Of a DNA stretch of 64,000 bases, positions 21,883 through 31,229 are shown piece after piece. Position 1 is the first letter of the stretch, and every line of letters starts with the position of its first letter. The notes beneath the pieces are model-generated. The model was not told the origin of the DNA. It saw only the letters and a program-made list of their open reading frames with translations, and ran no database searches. A program made the translations under genes and the position numbers. The stretch covers positions 124,001 to 188,000 of the forward strand of contig NZ_JAQNDM010000001.1 in assembly GCF_028368975.1 (NCBI RefSeq), read 5' to 3'. Source of the DNA: Stigmatella ashevillena (GTDB lineage: Bacteria; Myxococcota; Myxococcia; Myxococcales; Myxococcaceae).

Positions 21883-23652
21883 TCAGCGCGCAGCGCTTCT
21901 CGCAGGGCCCATCCAACCCGGGGAGATGGGCTCCTCGATGCCTGTCTCCCCATCCTGCTCCAACCGGGCCTTCACCTTCGGCGCAGCTCCCACCACCACC
22001 TCCCGTCCACGCTCGAACTGCTGCGCCTTCACCAGCGCCAGATACGCCCGGTCCAGGAGAAGCGCCCGGCGGGGAGACGGGACCAGCAAGACCGAGATGT
22101 CCTGGCTCAGGGCCTTCACCGCCGCGGGCTGGAGCGTTCCATCCGGCCGGAAGAAGCGGGCCTGGACCTCATCGTTGCTCCCGAAGTCATCGCCCCCGCC
22201 TACCTGCTCGAGCCAGTGGGCATACTCCCCCCGGCCATCGGCCCGCTTTGGCTCTGGGATGCCCTTCATCCCCCGTTGTCCCCAGTGGTACCAGCCGCCC
22301 TGGAAGGCCGCTGCCGGATCGAGCTTGCGCGCGAAGCTGAAGGTGCTGTCCGTGGACGCGCCCACCCCCCCATGGCACCCGATGCAGGCCGCGTTCTCCT
22401 CGACGTTCTGAGGGCGCAACGCTCCGCTCGCGTCCTCGATGAACCCCTGCATCAGCCAACCGGTGCCCGTCCCTGCCCCCCGCTCCGCATCCGCGAGCAC
22501 GGTCTTCAACTTGTCGGGGTTCCGCATCTTCTCCCGGGCCTCCGCCTCGGCCGCGAGTTGGAGATCGCTGTACGTCAGCCAGCGGGTCTTTCGCATGTAA
22601 CGCAGCTCCTTCATCCGAGCCGCCATGCGCACCTGCTCACCCTCCACATCGAGATAGCGCAGGCTGTGGAGAAACTCGGTGCCCCGGGGAAAGAGGCCCG
22701 CGGCGGGCCACCCGTCCCGCGCACGATCCAGCCCCGCCGCCTGGCCCACGTAGCTGAAGGGACGCTCGGGATGGGGCGGCCACCGGAACGCCACCCGTGA
22801 GGCCGTCCCGAGCAGCCCATCCCCATCGAGATCCGCGCCGAGCTCGCGCTCGTCCGTGGGCGGCAGCGGCACGTCCACCCGCCGGATGAACGCCTCCAGG
22901 ATGGCCAGGTTGATGCGGTACACCGCCGTGCTCTCACGGCCCTCCCGGTCCCGCCGGAACTCGGCGGGCAACCGGATGAACACATCTCCCCCACTCCCAT
23001 TGGTGGGCCAGAACATGCCGGGAAACGGGGCATAGGCGAACGCACGCCAGCCCGTCAGGTGCCCCTCTGGCGAATGATCGAAGCCCTCGCCGTCTGGCTG
23101 GAACCCACAATCCGGAACATAGCCTTCCCAACGGCCATCCCCGCTCGCGTCCCAGGCGGCGGGCGGGTGCGCCAGCGCCTCGGCGAGCCGCAGCCTTCCC
23201 TGCTCGTCCACGTAGTTGCTCGAGCGCACCCAGGCCAACAACTCCGCCTCGGGCAGTTCGACGGGTGCAGGGGGCCGAAGCATGTTCGTCCAGCGGTTGT
23301 CCTCCGCGGGGCGCGCCACCGAGAGGAGCGTCTGGACCTCGGCGTCCTCGGTGTAATTGGGGGCACGGGGCTGCTGGTGGCAGGAGAAGCAGCCATTGCG
23401 GGTACGACCGCCCGGTACATCCTGGGTGGCGGCGTAGCACTGAACGGGAAGGTAGGCCGCCGGGTTCGAGAGCCGGGGGGCATCCCGCCCGGGGGCCGGG
23501 AAAGATGCCTTGAGCACCTCTTGGAGCTGGGCTGCCGTCACCGTGGGCGGGGGCCCGGGACGGGGCTCACGGCCCGAGCGCCAGGGAACAGCCGCGCCCG
23601 CGGCAAGCAACCCCGTGACCCCCACGAATCCAATCACCTTCCAACGGCCCAT
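21883..23652 (-). CDS. Exported di-haem c-type cytochrome
   Basis: The start at 23652 has GGGAG five bases upstream. The 589-residue protein begins with a hydrophobic signal or anchor (VIGFVGVTGLLAAGAAV) and carries two CxxCH haem-attachment motifs: CFSCH near residue 90 and CIGCH near residue 430. Between them is a large domain rich in Trp, Arg and Asp, with DLDGDGLLG (an EF-hand-like loop) near residue 290. The spacing is unlike di-haem peroxidases of the MauG/CcpA type, and I do not see their motifs. It probably acts in the periplasm in electron transfer or substrate oxidation. It lies 70 bases downstream of the PhoX-like gene and is probably co-transcribed. Confidence 0.82.
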   Translation of the reverse strand: MGRWKVIGFVGVTGLLAAGAAVPWRSGREPRPGPPPTVTAAQLQEVLKASFPAPGRDAPRLSNPAAYLPVQCYAATQDVPGGRTRNGCFSCHQQPRAPNYTEDAEVQTLLSVARPAEDNRWTNMLRPPAPVELPEAELLAWVRSSNYVDEQGRLRLAEALAHPPAAWDASGDGRWEGYVPDCGFQPDGEGFDHSPEGHLTGWRAFAYAPFPGMFWPTNGSGGDVFIRLPAEFRRDREGRESTAVYRINLAILEAFIRRVDVPLPPTDERELGADLDGDGLLGTASRVAFRWPPHPERPFSYVGQAAGLDRARDGWPAAGLFPRGTEFLHSLRYLDVEGEQVRMAARMKELRYMRKTRWLTYSDLQLAAEAEAREKMRNPDKLKTVLADAERGAGTGTGWLMQGFIEDASGALRPQNVEENAACIGCHGGVGASTDSTFSFARKLDPAAAFQGGWYHWGQRGMKGIPEPKRADGRGEYAHWLEQVGGGDDFGSNDEVQARFFRPDGTLQPAAVKALSQDISVLLVPSPRRALLLDRAYLALVKAQQFERGREVVVGAAPKVKARLEQDGETGIEEPISPGWMGPARSAAR

Positions 23653-23722
23653 GGCTGCTCCCAGGTTCAACGCCGGGGGCCTCTCAGAAATGCCCCCGGC
23701 GGTCTGCGCCAACCGCTCGCGC

Positions 23723-25648
23723 TCAATTCATCGCGGGGAACGGTCCAATGTACCCCGTGTACGAATGCGTCACGCTCAGGTCCGAGCCCACCTTGTTGGT
23801 GTCGGACTCGCCGTAGGGGTGCTGTACCTGGGTCTTGATGTACGCGTACCCGTTGATGTCCGGGTAGAAGTAGACGCCCGTCGTCTCTGAACCGTAGGGC
23901 GCGGAGAAGATGCGGGTCAGCTCGCGCGTGACCAGGTTGTACGCCCACACCATGTCATTCTGATGGCCATTCACCGTGTCCTCTCCAATGAGCAGCGTGT
24001 CGTACCCATTGATGAAGGACAGGTTGTCGGGATTGGCGATGTGGCTCACGCTGCAGAGGTTCGCGGGCGAGGATTTGATGGCGCCCGTGCTGTCCACATA
24101 CGTGTAGGTGGGATCGTGGTAAGGGCTGGTCTCCGGGTAGATGCTCCCGCCCGTGCCTCCCAGCCACACCCCTTCGACCAGGGCCGAGGCGGACTCGGCC
24201 ACGTAGTCGCTGCCAATGGCCGCGTTGGGGGTGATGGCCATCTCATAGACCGCGCCACAGTCATTGCGGGCCAACTGGACATGGTTGGGGCCGCCCAGGT
24301 CCCTGTTCGCGGGATCGCTGATCATCCCGCTGTTCAGCTCACTGAAGGAGACGTAGAGCCGGTGGTTGGTGGGGTTGTAGGTGATGCCCTCGGTCTTGCG
24401 GAACTCGGTGGTCGCCCCCACGTAGGCGGCATACCGGCGCGTCTCCAGCCGCGAGGCCGCCAGCTCCTGGCCCGCCTTCAACTTCAAGCACTCGCGGCCC
24501 GTCTCGGTGTTGATCGGCCGGAAGCCGGAGGCGGCGCTCGGGCACGTGCCATCGGCGGCCTGGGGCTCCGTCTCGAAGATGTGGGAGAACTGGATGCCGC
24601 CGTCGATCAGCGCCTTCACCTGCGCGTCCGTCGCGCTGGGCCCCAGCGGAATCCAGTAGAGGTCCGCCTGGCCCGCGGGCTGGTCTGCCGGGCTGGTCTG
24701 GAACCAACGCGCCGCGTAAAGCTGGCCCTCGGACAGGTCCCCTTCCCGCGCCGCCACGAACATGTTGAAGCCGTCGTTGACCCCGTCGTCGCTCAGGTAG
24801 GCGGTCCTGCGGTCCGGCATCACATAGGCCAGCTCGAGCGCCCGGCGGCCCGCCGCGTAGTGCTTCGACACGGTGGTGGTTCCCGAGCCATCCACGGCCA
24901 CCTCGACCACGAAGCCATACCGGTAGGGCGAGTAGACGGCCTTGGCCTCTTCGATGGTCGCGGTGGTGGGATCCAGCCCCCAGTAGCGGAGCATCGAGCG
25001 GTCCGCCGAGGGAAGCGCGCTCACCGACGCCGCGGTCTCGAAGAGGCGCGCATCCGCCGGGTACTCCTCGCTGGAGAGGTTCGTGCTCCAGGGAGACACG
25101 CTGCCCGCGCACGGCGTCCAGTAGCCTTCCACGCCCGAGAAGTCGATGGGCCGGGTGCTGATGGCCGTGAGCTTGCCATTGGCATCCTGGCTCAGCTCGG
25201 ACAGATACATCGCCGCGGGGGTGGTCTCGAACTGGGTGAGCTCGAAGATCTTGTTCCCCTTCTGGATGAGCGCCGAGAAGTCATTGGACGGAGAGATGAA
25301 CTCCGAACCATCGGTGTTCCGCACCGGACTGCCGTCCTTCTGAATCATGCGCCCGAAGACGTGCCCACTCAGCGAGCGGCCTGTGCGCATCACGGTCTCA
25401 TACTGAATGGAGACCTCTTTGCCATTCACCCGCGCTTTCGGGCTGGCATAGACCGACCGCTTCTGTGCATCCGTGACGGCGACGTTGACGGGCGTGAAGC
25501 TGAGCGACTTGACCGTCTCGCTGGGATTGCCCGGGGGACCCGAAGGCCCTTCGGGTCCCGAGGGTCCTGTGGGACCTGTGTCTCCCGTACACGCGCACAG
25601 CCCCACCGCTGCCAACGCCCACCACCACTTCGAATTTTCCGAGCGCAT
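23723..25648 (-). CDS. PhoX-like (DUF839) lipoprotein with a short collagen-like run
   Basis: The start at 25648 has AAGGAGG six bases upstream; the longer open frame beyond it overlaps the promoter of the divergent gene. The 641-residue product has a signal ending in LCAC (lipobox), and directly after it about six Gly-X-Y triplets (GDTGPTGPSGPEGPSGPPG). The rest is a beta-propeller-type domain with DPTTATIEEAKAVYSPYRYGFVVEV, KHYAAGRRALE, TAYLSDDGVNDGFNMFVA, LIGEDTVNGHQNDMVWAYN and TGVYFYPDINGYAYIKTQVQHP, as in PhoX alkaline phosphatases and related DUF839 proteins. PhoX enzymes hold Ca and Fe ions and cleave phosphate esters outside the cell. Activity here is not assured because the full ligand set was not checked. 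Confidence 0.8.
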   Translation of the reverse strand: MRSENSKWWWALAAVGLCACTGDTGPTGPSGPEGPSGPPGNPSETVKSLSFTPVNVAVTDAQKRSVYASPKARVNGKEVSIQYETVMRTGRSLSGHVFGRMIQKDGSPVRNTDGSEFISPSNDFSALIQKGNKIFELTQFETTPAAMYLSELSQDANGKLTAISTRPIDFSGVEGYWTPCAGSVSPWSTNLSSEEYPADARLFETAASVSALPSADRSMLRYWGLDPTTATIEEAKAVYSPYRYGFVVEVAVDGSGTTTVSKHYAAGRRALELAYVMPDRRTAYLSDDGVNDGFNMFVAAREGDLSEGQLYAARWFQTSPADQPAGQADLYWIPLGPSATDAQVKALIDGGIQFSHIFETEPQAADGTCPSAASGFRPINTETGRECLKLKAGQELAASRLETRRYAAYVGATTEFRKTEGITYNPTNHRLYVSFSELNSGMISDPANRDLGGPNHVQLARNDCGAVYEMAITPNAAIGSDYVAESASALVEGVWLGGTGGSIYPETSPYHDPTYTYVDSTGAIKSSPANLCSVSHIANPDNLSFINGYDTLLIGEDTVNGHQNDMVWAYNLVTRELTRIFSAPYGSETTGVYFYPDINGYAYIKTQVQHPYGESDTNKVGSDLSVTHSYTGYIGPFPAMN

Positions 25649-25736
25649 CCATCCCCTCCTTGGAGGCCGCACCATGCCATAGAAGCAGAGGCGGCGCAGA
25701 GCACGAGTGGAGTTATGCTTGGCCCAGGGGGACCTC

Positions 25737-26876
25737 ATGAAGGTAGCGCAGAAGGTGTGGACCGAGGCGAATGGGTGGCAGGACACAGCCCAGCAGAGCA
25801 AGGGCACGGGGGCCCATCTGGTGCTGCTGTTCGGCGCGAGGGCCCCACTCCAAGACGCTGCGCTCTTCCGGCAGGTTCGCTCCTGGTATCCGGAAGCCCT
25901 CATCGTGGGATGTTCCACTGCGGGTGAGATTTGCGGCACCGAGGTGCTGGATGCTTCCGTGGTGGCCACGGCCGTGTGGTTCGAGCACACCCGGATTCAC
26001 CTGGCCCAGGCCCACCTGGACACCATGGAGCAAAGCCATGACGCGGGGGCGTCCCTGGCCAAGCTGCTGCATCAGCCCGGGCTCTCCCACGTCCTGGTCC
26101 TGTCCGATGGGCTGAAGGTGAACGGCACCGAGCTCGTGCGCGGCCTGCGCGAGCATCTGCCCCGCCAAGTGGCGCTGACGGGAGGACTGGCCGGCGATGG
26201 CCCGGACTTCTTGAAGACGGTCGTCTGCTGTAACAGCGAGCCCATGGAAGGCGGGATCGCCGCCGTGGGCTTCTATGGCGAGCGGCTGCGCATCGGCTAC
26301 GGCTCACTCGGGGGGTGGGATGCCTTCGGACCGGAGCGCCTCATCACCCGCGCCAAGAGCAACGTTCTCTATGAACTCGATGGCCACTCGGCGTTGGAGC
26401 TCTACAAGCAATATCTGGGCGAGCACGCCACGGGCCTTCCCGCCACCGCGCTGCGCTTTCCCCTGTCCCTGCGCAGCGAGCAGGAGGGCTGCGGCCTGGT
26501 GCGCACCGTGCTCAGCATCAACGAGCAGGAGCAGAGCATGACCTTCGCGGGCGACATGCCCGAGGGAGCCTATGCGCGCTTGATGAAGGCCAACTTCGAC
26601 CGGCTCATCGACGGAGCCGCTGGCGCGGCGCGGGAGGGAATCGAGCGCATGGGCAGCTTCCTGCCCGAGTTGGCCGTGCTGATCAGCTGCGTGGGCCGCA
26701 AGCTGGTGCTCAAGCAACGCGTGGAGGAAGAAGTTGAAGGCGTGCGCGAGGTCCTCGGACCGACGCCCGTCTTGACCGGGTTCTATTCCTATGGGGAGAT
26801 CTGCCCGAACGGCGATGTCCCCCGGTGTGAACTCCACAACCAGACCATGACCATCACGGCCTTCTCAGAATCGTGA
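25737..26876 (+). CDS. FIST-domain sensory protein
   Basis: The ATG at 25737 has AGGGGGA five bases upstream. The 379-residue protein has the FIST N domain (about 25-215: LVLLFGARAPLQD, WYPEALIVGCSTAGEICG, LVLSDGLKVNGTELVRGL, VALTGGLAGDG) followed by FIST C (about 220-365: NVLYELDGHSALELYKQYLGEHA, FPLSL, ending TGFYSYGEICPNGDVPRCELHNQTMTITAFSE). FIST proteins are predicted to bind small ligands such as amino acids and feed signals to kinases or chemotaxis. There is no membrane segment. Its stop overlaps the start of the histidine kinase gene by four bases (GTGA), so they are a sensor/transducer pair. Confidence 0.93.
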   Translation: MKVAQKVWTEANGWQDTAQQSKGTGAHLVLLFGARAPLQDAALFRQVRSWYPEALIVGCSTAGEICGTEVLDASVVATAVWFEHTRIHLAQAHLDTMEQSHDAGASLAKLLHQPGLSHVLVLSDGLKVNGTELVRGLREHLPRQVALTGGLAGDGPDFLKTVVCCNSEPMEGGIAAVGFYGERLRIGYGSLGGWDAFGPERLITRAKSNVLYELDGHSALELYKQYLGEHATGLPATALRFPLSLRSEQEGCGLVRTVLSINEQEQSMTFAGDMPEGAYARLMKANFDRLIDGAAGAAREGIERMGSFLPELAVLISCVGRKLVLKQRVEEEVEGVREVLGPTPVLTGFYSYGEICPNGDVPRCELHNQTMTITAFSES

Positions 26877-27973
26877 GCTACCACAAGCTGCTCGAAAGAC
26901 AGCTTCGGCGTTGCTTTGGCGGACCGGACCGGCTGCCCCCGGGCCTGGACGCGTTTCTGGCGGCGGTGAACGAGGCCTATCACGCCGCGGATGAAGACCG
27001 GCTCCTGATCGAACGCTCGCTCGAGCTGATGTCCCAAGAGCTCACGGCGCGCAACGATCAGCTTCGCATCGAGCTGGCCGACAAGCAGCGCGCCGAGCAG
27101 GCCCTCCGCGCGGAGAAGGAGGAACAGGCGGCGCTGATCCAGAAGCTCGAGGACACCCACAGCCAACTCCTCCAGTCGGAGAAGATGGCGTCGATTGGCC
27201 AGCTCGCCGCGGGCCTTGCCCACGAAATCAACAACCCCATCGGGTTCGTGAGCAGCAACCTCGACACCCTGCGCGGCTACGTGGGCGACCTGATGAAGAT
27301 CATCGCCGCCTTCGAAGCGGAAGAACCCACGCTCGGCGAGGCCGCACGCCACCACCTCACCACCCTCAAGGAGCAGGTGGAGCTCGCGTACCTTCGCGGC
27401 GACGCGATGCCCCTGCTCAATGAGTCCCTGGAGGGAATCCGCAGGGTGCGCCAGATCATCCGGGACTTGACGGACTTCTCACACGTGGACGACGCCCAGT
27501 GGCAGCGGTCGGACCTGCACAAGGGCCTCGATAGCACGCTCAACATCGTGCACAACGAAGTCCGGTACGTGGCGGATGTCATCAAGCAGTATGGCGAGCT
27601 TCCTGAAGTGGAGTGCCTGCCATCTCAGGTCAATCAGGTGTTCCTGAACATGCTCGTCAACGCCGCCCAGGCCATCAAGGGCAAGCGCGGCACCCTCACC
27701 TTGCGCACCGGCCTGGAGACGAGGGACAGCGTGTTCGTCGAGATCTCCGACAACGGCGAGGGAATTGCTCCCGAGCACCTCACGCGCATCTTCGATCCGT
27801 TCTTCACCACCAAGCCGGTGGGAAAAGGAACGGGTCTTGGGCTGTCGCTCTCCTACAGCATCATCGCCAAGCACCACGGCCGCATCGAAGTGCGCAGCGA
27901 GCGGGGCACGGGCACCACGTTCCGAATCATCCTGCCCGTGAACCAGGCCGCACCCGCGCGCTCGTCCTCCTGA
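26873..27973 (+). CDS. Soluble sensor histidine kinase paired with FIST
   Basis: The GTG start lies within the FIST stop (GTGA overlap). The 366-residue kinase has no membrane segment. Residues about 40-105 form a coiled coil ([30 protein letters not shown] in two parts), followed by the dimerisation/phosphoacceptor helix with [12 protein letters not shown] (His117), an N box [11 protein letters not shown]1 ISDNGEGI, an F box [18 protein letters not shown] and G2. This is the HPK4-like arrangement with HEINNP. It has no receiver domain and no regulator adjacent, so it must signal to a partner encoded elsewhere. Its input is probably the FIST protein. Confidence 0.93.
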   Translation: MSYHKLLERQLRRCFGGPDRLPPGLDAFLAAVNEAYHAADEDRLLIERSLELMSQELTARNDQLRIELADKQRAEQALRAEKEEQAALIQKLEDTHSQLLQSEKMASIGQLAAGLAHEINNPIGFVSSNLDTLRGYVGDLMKIIAAFEAEEPTLGEAARHHLTTLKEQVELAYLRGDAMPLLNESLEGIRRVRQIIRDLTDFSHVDDAQWQRSDLHKGLDSTLNIVHNEVRYVADVIKQYGELPEVECLPSQVNQVFLNMLVNAAQAIKGKRGTLTLRTGLETRDSVFVEISDNGEGIAPEHLTRIFDPFFTTKPVGKGTGLGLSLSYSIIAKHHGRIEVRSERGTGTTFRIILPVNQAAPARSSS

Positions 27974-27989
27974 GGGCGCGGACCTCGTC

Positions 27990-28463
27990 TCACGCGGCCC
28001 GGCGGACCGCCAACCACTCGCGCAGCACGCCCACCACCAGCGCATGGTCCTCTTCCTGGGTCAATCCAGACACGGTGATGCTGCCGACACACCCCAGGCC
28101 CCGGAGCAACAACGGGAAGCTGCCCCCATGGTCCACGAACTCCGCGGGGTCAATGTGCGGCTTGTCCGTCAAGCTCGTCCCCTTCGAGGCGTAATAGCGG
28201 CCCATGTAGAGCGAGCTGTGCCAGAAACGGGACACCGTGTTCTTCTTGCGGCGTACCCAGTCTTCGTTGTCCGGCCGGCTGCCGGGTAAGGCGCAGTGCA
28301 GAATGGTGAGCCCGCCCAGCGTCACATCCAACACCACCGGCAGCCGCTCCCGCTGCGCCTTTTCGAGCAAGGTCGCCCCCAGCGTGAGCACCTCTTCATG
28401 GCTCAGCCGGTCAAACTGCAACTCGGCCTCCTCCGACAGCAACTGCTCCAAAGTGATGGACAC
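27990..28463 (-). CDS. UPF0303 (haem-degrading-fold) family protein
   Basis: The GTG start at 28463 has GGAGG four bases upstream; an open frame extends further but into the region upstream of the divergent gene. The 157-residue product fits UPF0303 throughout: EEAELQFDRLSHEEVLTLGATLLEKA, PVVLDVTLGGLTILHCALPG, NEDWVRRKKNTVSRFWHSSLYMG, HGGSFPLLLRG and ITVSGLTQEEDHALVV. These proteins share a fold with HbpS/GlcG, small proteins implicated in haem or corrin binding; the real role is not known. It is convergent with the histidine kinase, with 16 bases between the stops. Confidence 0.88.
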   Translation of the reverse strand: MSITLEQLLSEEAELQFDRLSHEEVLTLGATLLEKAQRERLPVVLDVTLGGLTILHCALPGSRPDNEDWVRRKKNTVSRFWHSSLYMGRYYASKGTSLTDKPHIDPAEFVDHGGSFPLLLRGLGCVGSITVSGLTQEEDHALVVGVLREWLAVRRAA

Positions 28464-28591
28464 GCTTCCTCCCTGAGACCGGCTTGTTGTCCTTGCACGG
28501 CTGGGAGCACGATGCGCCATGGTCCCACTCCATGTGGAGCATCCTCGACAATCTGGGGCCCCACCCACAATCACAGAAAGAATCGCTCCAC

Positions 28592-29650
28592 ATGAAATCG
28601 ATCGCCCTTTTCTCCTTTCTCGTCTCTGCCCTGGCGGGCGCGCAGCAACCTGACACCCCCACGGCCATCTCCCCACCCCCGCCTCCTCCCGCCATCACGT
28701 CCACCCCGGACGAGTCCCTGCCCCCGCCTTCTCCTCCCCCCTTGGTTCCGCCCGTGCCTCGCGCCGTGGGGCCCGCCGAGTCTCCAGGAGCGCGCACGGT
28801 GCGCTACAGCCGCTACTCCGCAGGGCCCGGTGGACCGCTGCTGGCCTTCACCGAGGTCATCAGCGGCATCGTCAGTGGCGCCATGATCGGCGCCACCTAT
28901 GACGGTGACAGCGAAGATGACAAGGACACGAAATCCTTCACCGGGGCGATGCTGGGAGGACTGGCGCTGGGCACCGCCGGTACGCTCTACCAGTACTTCG
29001 TCCCCGTGGAGCGCAACGAGTCGTTTCTCGTCGCGGGCGGGGCCATCACCGGATTCATCGCGGGGGTCGCCATCGCCAACTCCGAGGACCTGTCCCGCCG
29101 GGACCGGGGGCTGCTGAGCCTGGTTGCCACCCAGGCCGGAGTCATCAGCGTGCTCGCCGCCACGGCCGGGGGCAAGGACGTGAGTTCAGGGGACACGGCG
29201 CTCGTGGGAATGACCTCCCTCTACGCCTTCACGCTGACAGCCCTGGTCCAGAACATCTATGACCAGGAAACCTCTGGGGACATCAGCTACCTGCCGACGG
29301 CGCTGGCGCCCGCCCTGGGAATGGCCCTCGGCGGACTGCTGACCCTGCCGCTGGAATTGGAGTCCTCCCGGGTGTTCCAGCTCACCCTGGTGCCCCTGGG
29401 GGTGGGCTCGGCGATGCTCTGGCTCGGCTCTTCGCTCGCCGATGGCACCACGGTCCCCGTCACCGCGCTGGCAGGCATCGTCGCCTCGTTTGGGCTCACC
29501 TTGCTGCTGACCTCGGATCCAGGGGTACCCGTCGAAAAGGACAGCCTCCGCCACGCGGACTTCCGAGCCATGCCCGTACCGGTGGTGATGGCGGCCGGCC
29601 GCAACAACGGGTCTCTTGCGGCCGGCCCCGGCTTGCTCGTGCTCTTTTGA
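28592..29650 (+). CDS. Polytopic membrane protein with a proline-rich N-terminal segment
   Basis: The ATG at 28592 precedes a signal peptide (IALFSFLVSALAGAQQ); the ribosome site is weak. The 352-residue product then has a proline-rich stretch (about 22-65, with PPPPPP) and about eight short hydrophobic segments from residue 85 to 315, most Gly/Ala/Leu-rich (for example LLAFTEVISGIVSGAMIG, GAITGFIAGVAIA). The acidic loop DGDSEDDKDTK (about residues 105-116) lies between the first two. I do not recognise a family. The short, glycine-rich segments could also be a helical hairpin barrel as in some outer-membrane proteins. Located between a divergent UPF0303 gene and a strong hairpin. Confidence 0.65.
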   Translation: MKSIALFSFLVSALAGAQQPDTPTAISPPPPPPAITSTPDESLPPPSPPPLVPPVPRAVGPAESPGARTVRYSRYSAGPGGPLLAFTEVISGIVSGAMIGATYDGDSEDDKDTKSFTGAMLGGLALGTAGTLYQYFVPVERNESFLVAGGAITGFIAGVAIANSEDLSRRDRGLLSLVATQAGVISVLAATAGGKDVSSGDTALVGMTSLYAFTLTALVQNIYDQETSGDISYLPTALAPALGMALGGLLTLPLELESSRVFQLTLVPLGVGSAMLWLGSSLADGTTVPVTALAGIVASFGLTLLLTSDPGVPVEKDSLRHADFRAMPVPVVMAAGRNNGSLAAGPGLLVLF

Positions 29651-29654
29651 GCCC

Positions 29655-29681
29655 GTCAGGCGCCTCTGCGCGGCGCCTGAC
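29655..29681. terminator. Perfect 10-bp hairpin between convergent genes
   Basis: GTCAGGCGCC (29655-29664) pairs perfectly with GGCGCCTGAC (29672-29681) around a 7-base loop. It sits in the 41-base gap between the stop codons of two convergent genes, so it probably ends transcription from both sides, although there is no long U-run. Confidence 0.65.
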
Positions 29682-29691
29682 GCTTCAGGGT

Positions 29692-30123
29692 TCAGGACAC
29701 CACGAAGGTGGCACTGCCGTTCAGCGTCTCCGGATCGTACGTCTGAAGCTGGACGTTGGCTGGGAGGCGTGGGGGCAAGCGGCTGCGCGTGAGGATTCCC
29801 ACGGTGGAGATGGCTTGCGTGGCGCCGGTCGCCGAGAGGCTGACCCGGGGAATCAACACGGTGAAGATGAGCGAACCCGCGTCCGCGTCCGGCTCCAGCG
29901 TGATGCTCACCAGCGTTCCAATCTCCGTGGCGACCTGACGGATGTCGTCCCCGCGCGCGTCCACTTCGTGCTGGCGATCCTTGTAGTGCAGCAACGGAGC
30001 GCCCGTAAAGCTCGTCGCCGAGAAGGTGACGGAGATCCGCCGGTTGCGAACCGAGAACGTATTGGCCAGGAGGCTTCGGGAAACAGCAGGTGAAACCGCT
30101 GGCTCTGCAATCACTTGATCCAT
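29692..30123 (-). CDS. Hypothetical protein, beta-rich, unknown function
   Basis: The 143-residue product starts at an ATG with GAGGA six bases upstream. It has no signal peptide or membrane segment. Predicted strands alternate through FSVRNRRISVTFSATSF, GTLVSITLEPDADAGSLIFTVLIPRVSL and ANVQLQTYDPETLNGSATFVVS, suggesting a small beta-sandwich. No family is recognised. The start spacing, codon use and position next to a terminator support a real gene. Confidence 0.6.
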   Translation of the reverse strand: MDQVIAEPAVSPAVSRSLLANTFSVRNRRISVTFSATSFTGAPLLHYKDRQHEVDARGDDIRQVATEIGTLVSITLEPDADAGSLIFTVLIPRVSLSATGATQAISTVGILTRSRLPPRLPANVQLQTYDPETLNGSATFVVS

Positions 30124-30283
30124 GGAGAGTCCTCAGCACAGGGTTTGTGGCGCGCAAACTCCGCGCGCAGCAGGACAGAGGGCGAATCTCCACGATGTGA
30201 CGGCCCTGCCCACGCATGGGCAAGCGTCCCCCAGGGCCGCAGCCTGGAAGGCGACGGTCCTGCCGCCGACCCGGCGCTGTGCC

Positions 30284-31150
30284 TCAGCCCTTCCTGTAGT
30301 CGCGAAACGTGGGGATCTCTTCCACGCGGGCGTCGGCATAGCCCCAGTGCTCGACATCCACCCGGTACTGGCCCTGGGCAATGATCATCCCCCGGCACAG
30401 CTTCTTCTTCTCGGGCTCATTCTCCTGCTTGCGTGCCCGTTCGAGCAGCTCGTTCCAGATCCACTGGGGCACGTGGTCGCGCTGTCCCGGGTAGGCGAAG
30501 CGATAGAAGGTCAGGTGCGCCAGGAGCACCTCCCAGTGCGGATCGAACCGCATCATCAGGTGCTTCCAGTCCATCTGTTTGCCGCGAGCGAGGATGAGGT
30601 GGTTGATGTCCGTGCCATCGAAGCGCTCGCGCTCACACACGAAGGACTTGGACCAGATGATGTCCTCGGGCGGCGCCACCAGGATGGGCAGCCCGTGGAC
30701 GACGCCCGGGTGGGCCCGGTCGATCCACAGATCATCCACCACCGCCACGCCATTGCCCGAGCTGAAGATGAGGTCGGCGAAGTATTCGTCGTTGGCGTAG
30801 GCCTTCGCGATCCACACCGGATCATGCATCTTCGTCTGGAAGGACATGCTCGACAGGGCTTCCATGGCGCGCGCGACGTGTTCGCGCTTGAGGAAGATGT
30901 CCAGGTCCTTGGTATCCCGGTAAATGCCCGTGTAGAGGTGCAGCGCGTAGGCACCCGCGACCACGAAAGGAATCTCCGCGTTCTTGAGCGCGCTCAAGGC
31001 CAGCAGGTGCGCGCCCCGCTCGATGGGCGGGCGCTGGTCGGCTTGCATGGGGGGAGGAGCCTTGCTGGGCCGCTGTACCGGCGGTGGCGAGGCTTCCTGG
31101 GGTTGGGGACCGCTGGCCTGTTCCGTGGCCTGGATGTCGATATCGCTCAT
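30284..31150 (-). CDS. Nucleotidyltransferase-fold protein
   Basis: The ATG at 31150 has GGAGG six bases upstream. Residues 1-45 of the 288-residue product are proline- and glutamine-rich. The core (about 50-150) has IPFVVAGAYALHLYTGIYRDTKDLDIFLKREHV in two parts, with the G-A-Y-A-L-H helix and the D-x-D pair (DLD) of the minimal nucleotidyltransferase fold. The set is common in DUF6036-type proteins and MNT-type antitoxin enzymes. A longer C-terminal helical part (KQMDWKHLMMRFDPHWEVLLAHLTFYRFAYPGQRD) follows. Donor and acceptor are unknown. It is downstream of the giant AAA+ gene, separated by 139 bases with a hairpin, so it may be partly independent. Confidence 0.75.
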   Translation of the reverse strand: MSDIDIQATEQASGPQPQEASPPPVQRPSKAPPPMQADQRPPIERGAHLLALSALKNAEIPFVVAGAYALHLYTGIYRDTKDLDIFLKREHVARAMEALSSMSFQTKMHDPVWIAKAYANDEYFADLIFSSGNGVAVVDDLWIDRAHPGVVHGLPILVAPPEDIIWSKSFVCERERFDGTDINHLILARGKQMDWKHLMMRFDPHWEVLLAHLTFYRFAYPGQRDHVPQWIWNELLERARKQENEPEKKKLCRGMIIAQGQYRVDVEHWGYADARVEEIPTFRDYRKG

Positions 31151-31229
31151 GACCGCCCTCCGTTGTCCTGACCAGAGAAGGTAGGAACGAGAGCAGACAG
31201 GCGTAGGGCAAAAGAGGGGCGCCTCGGTT

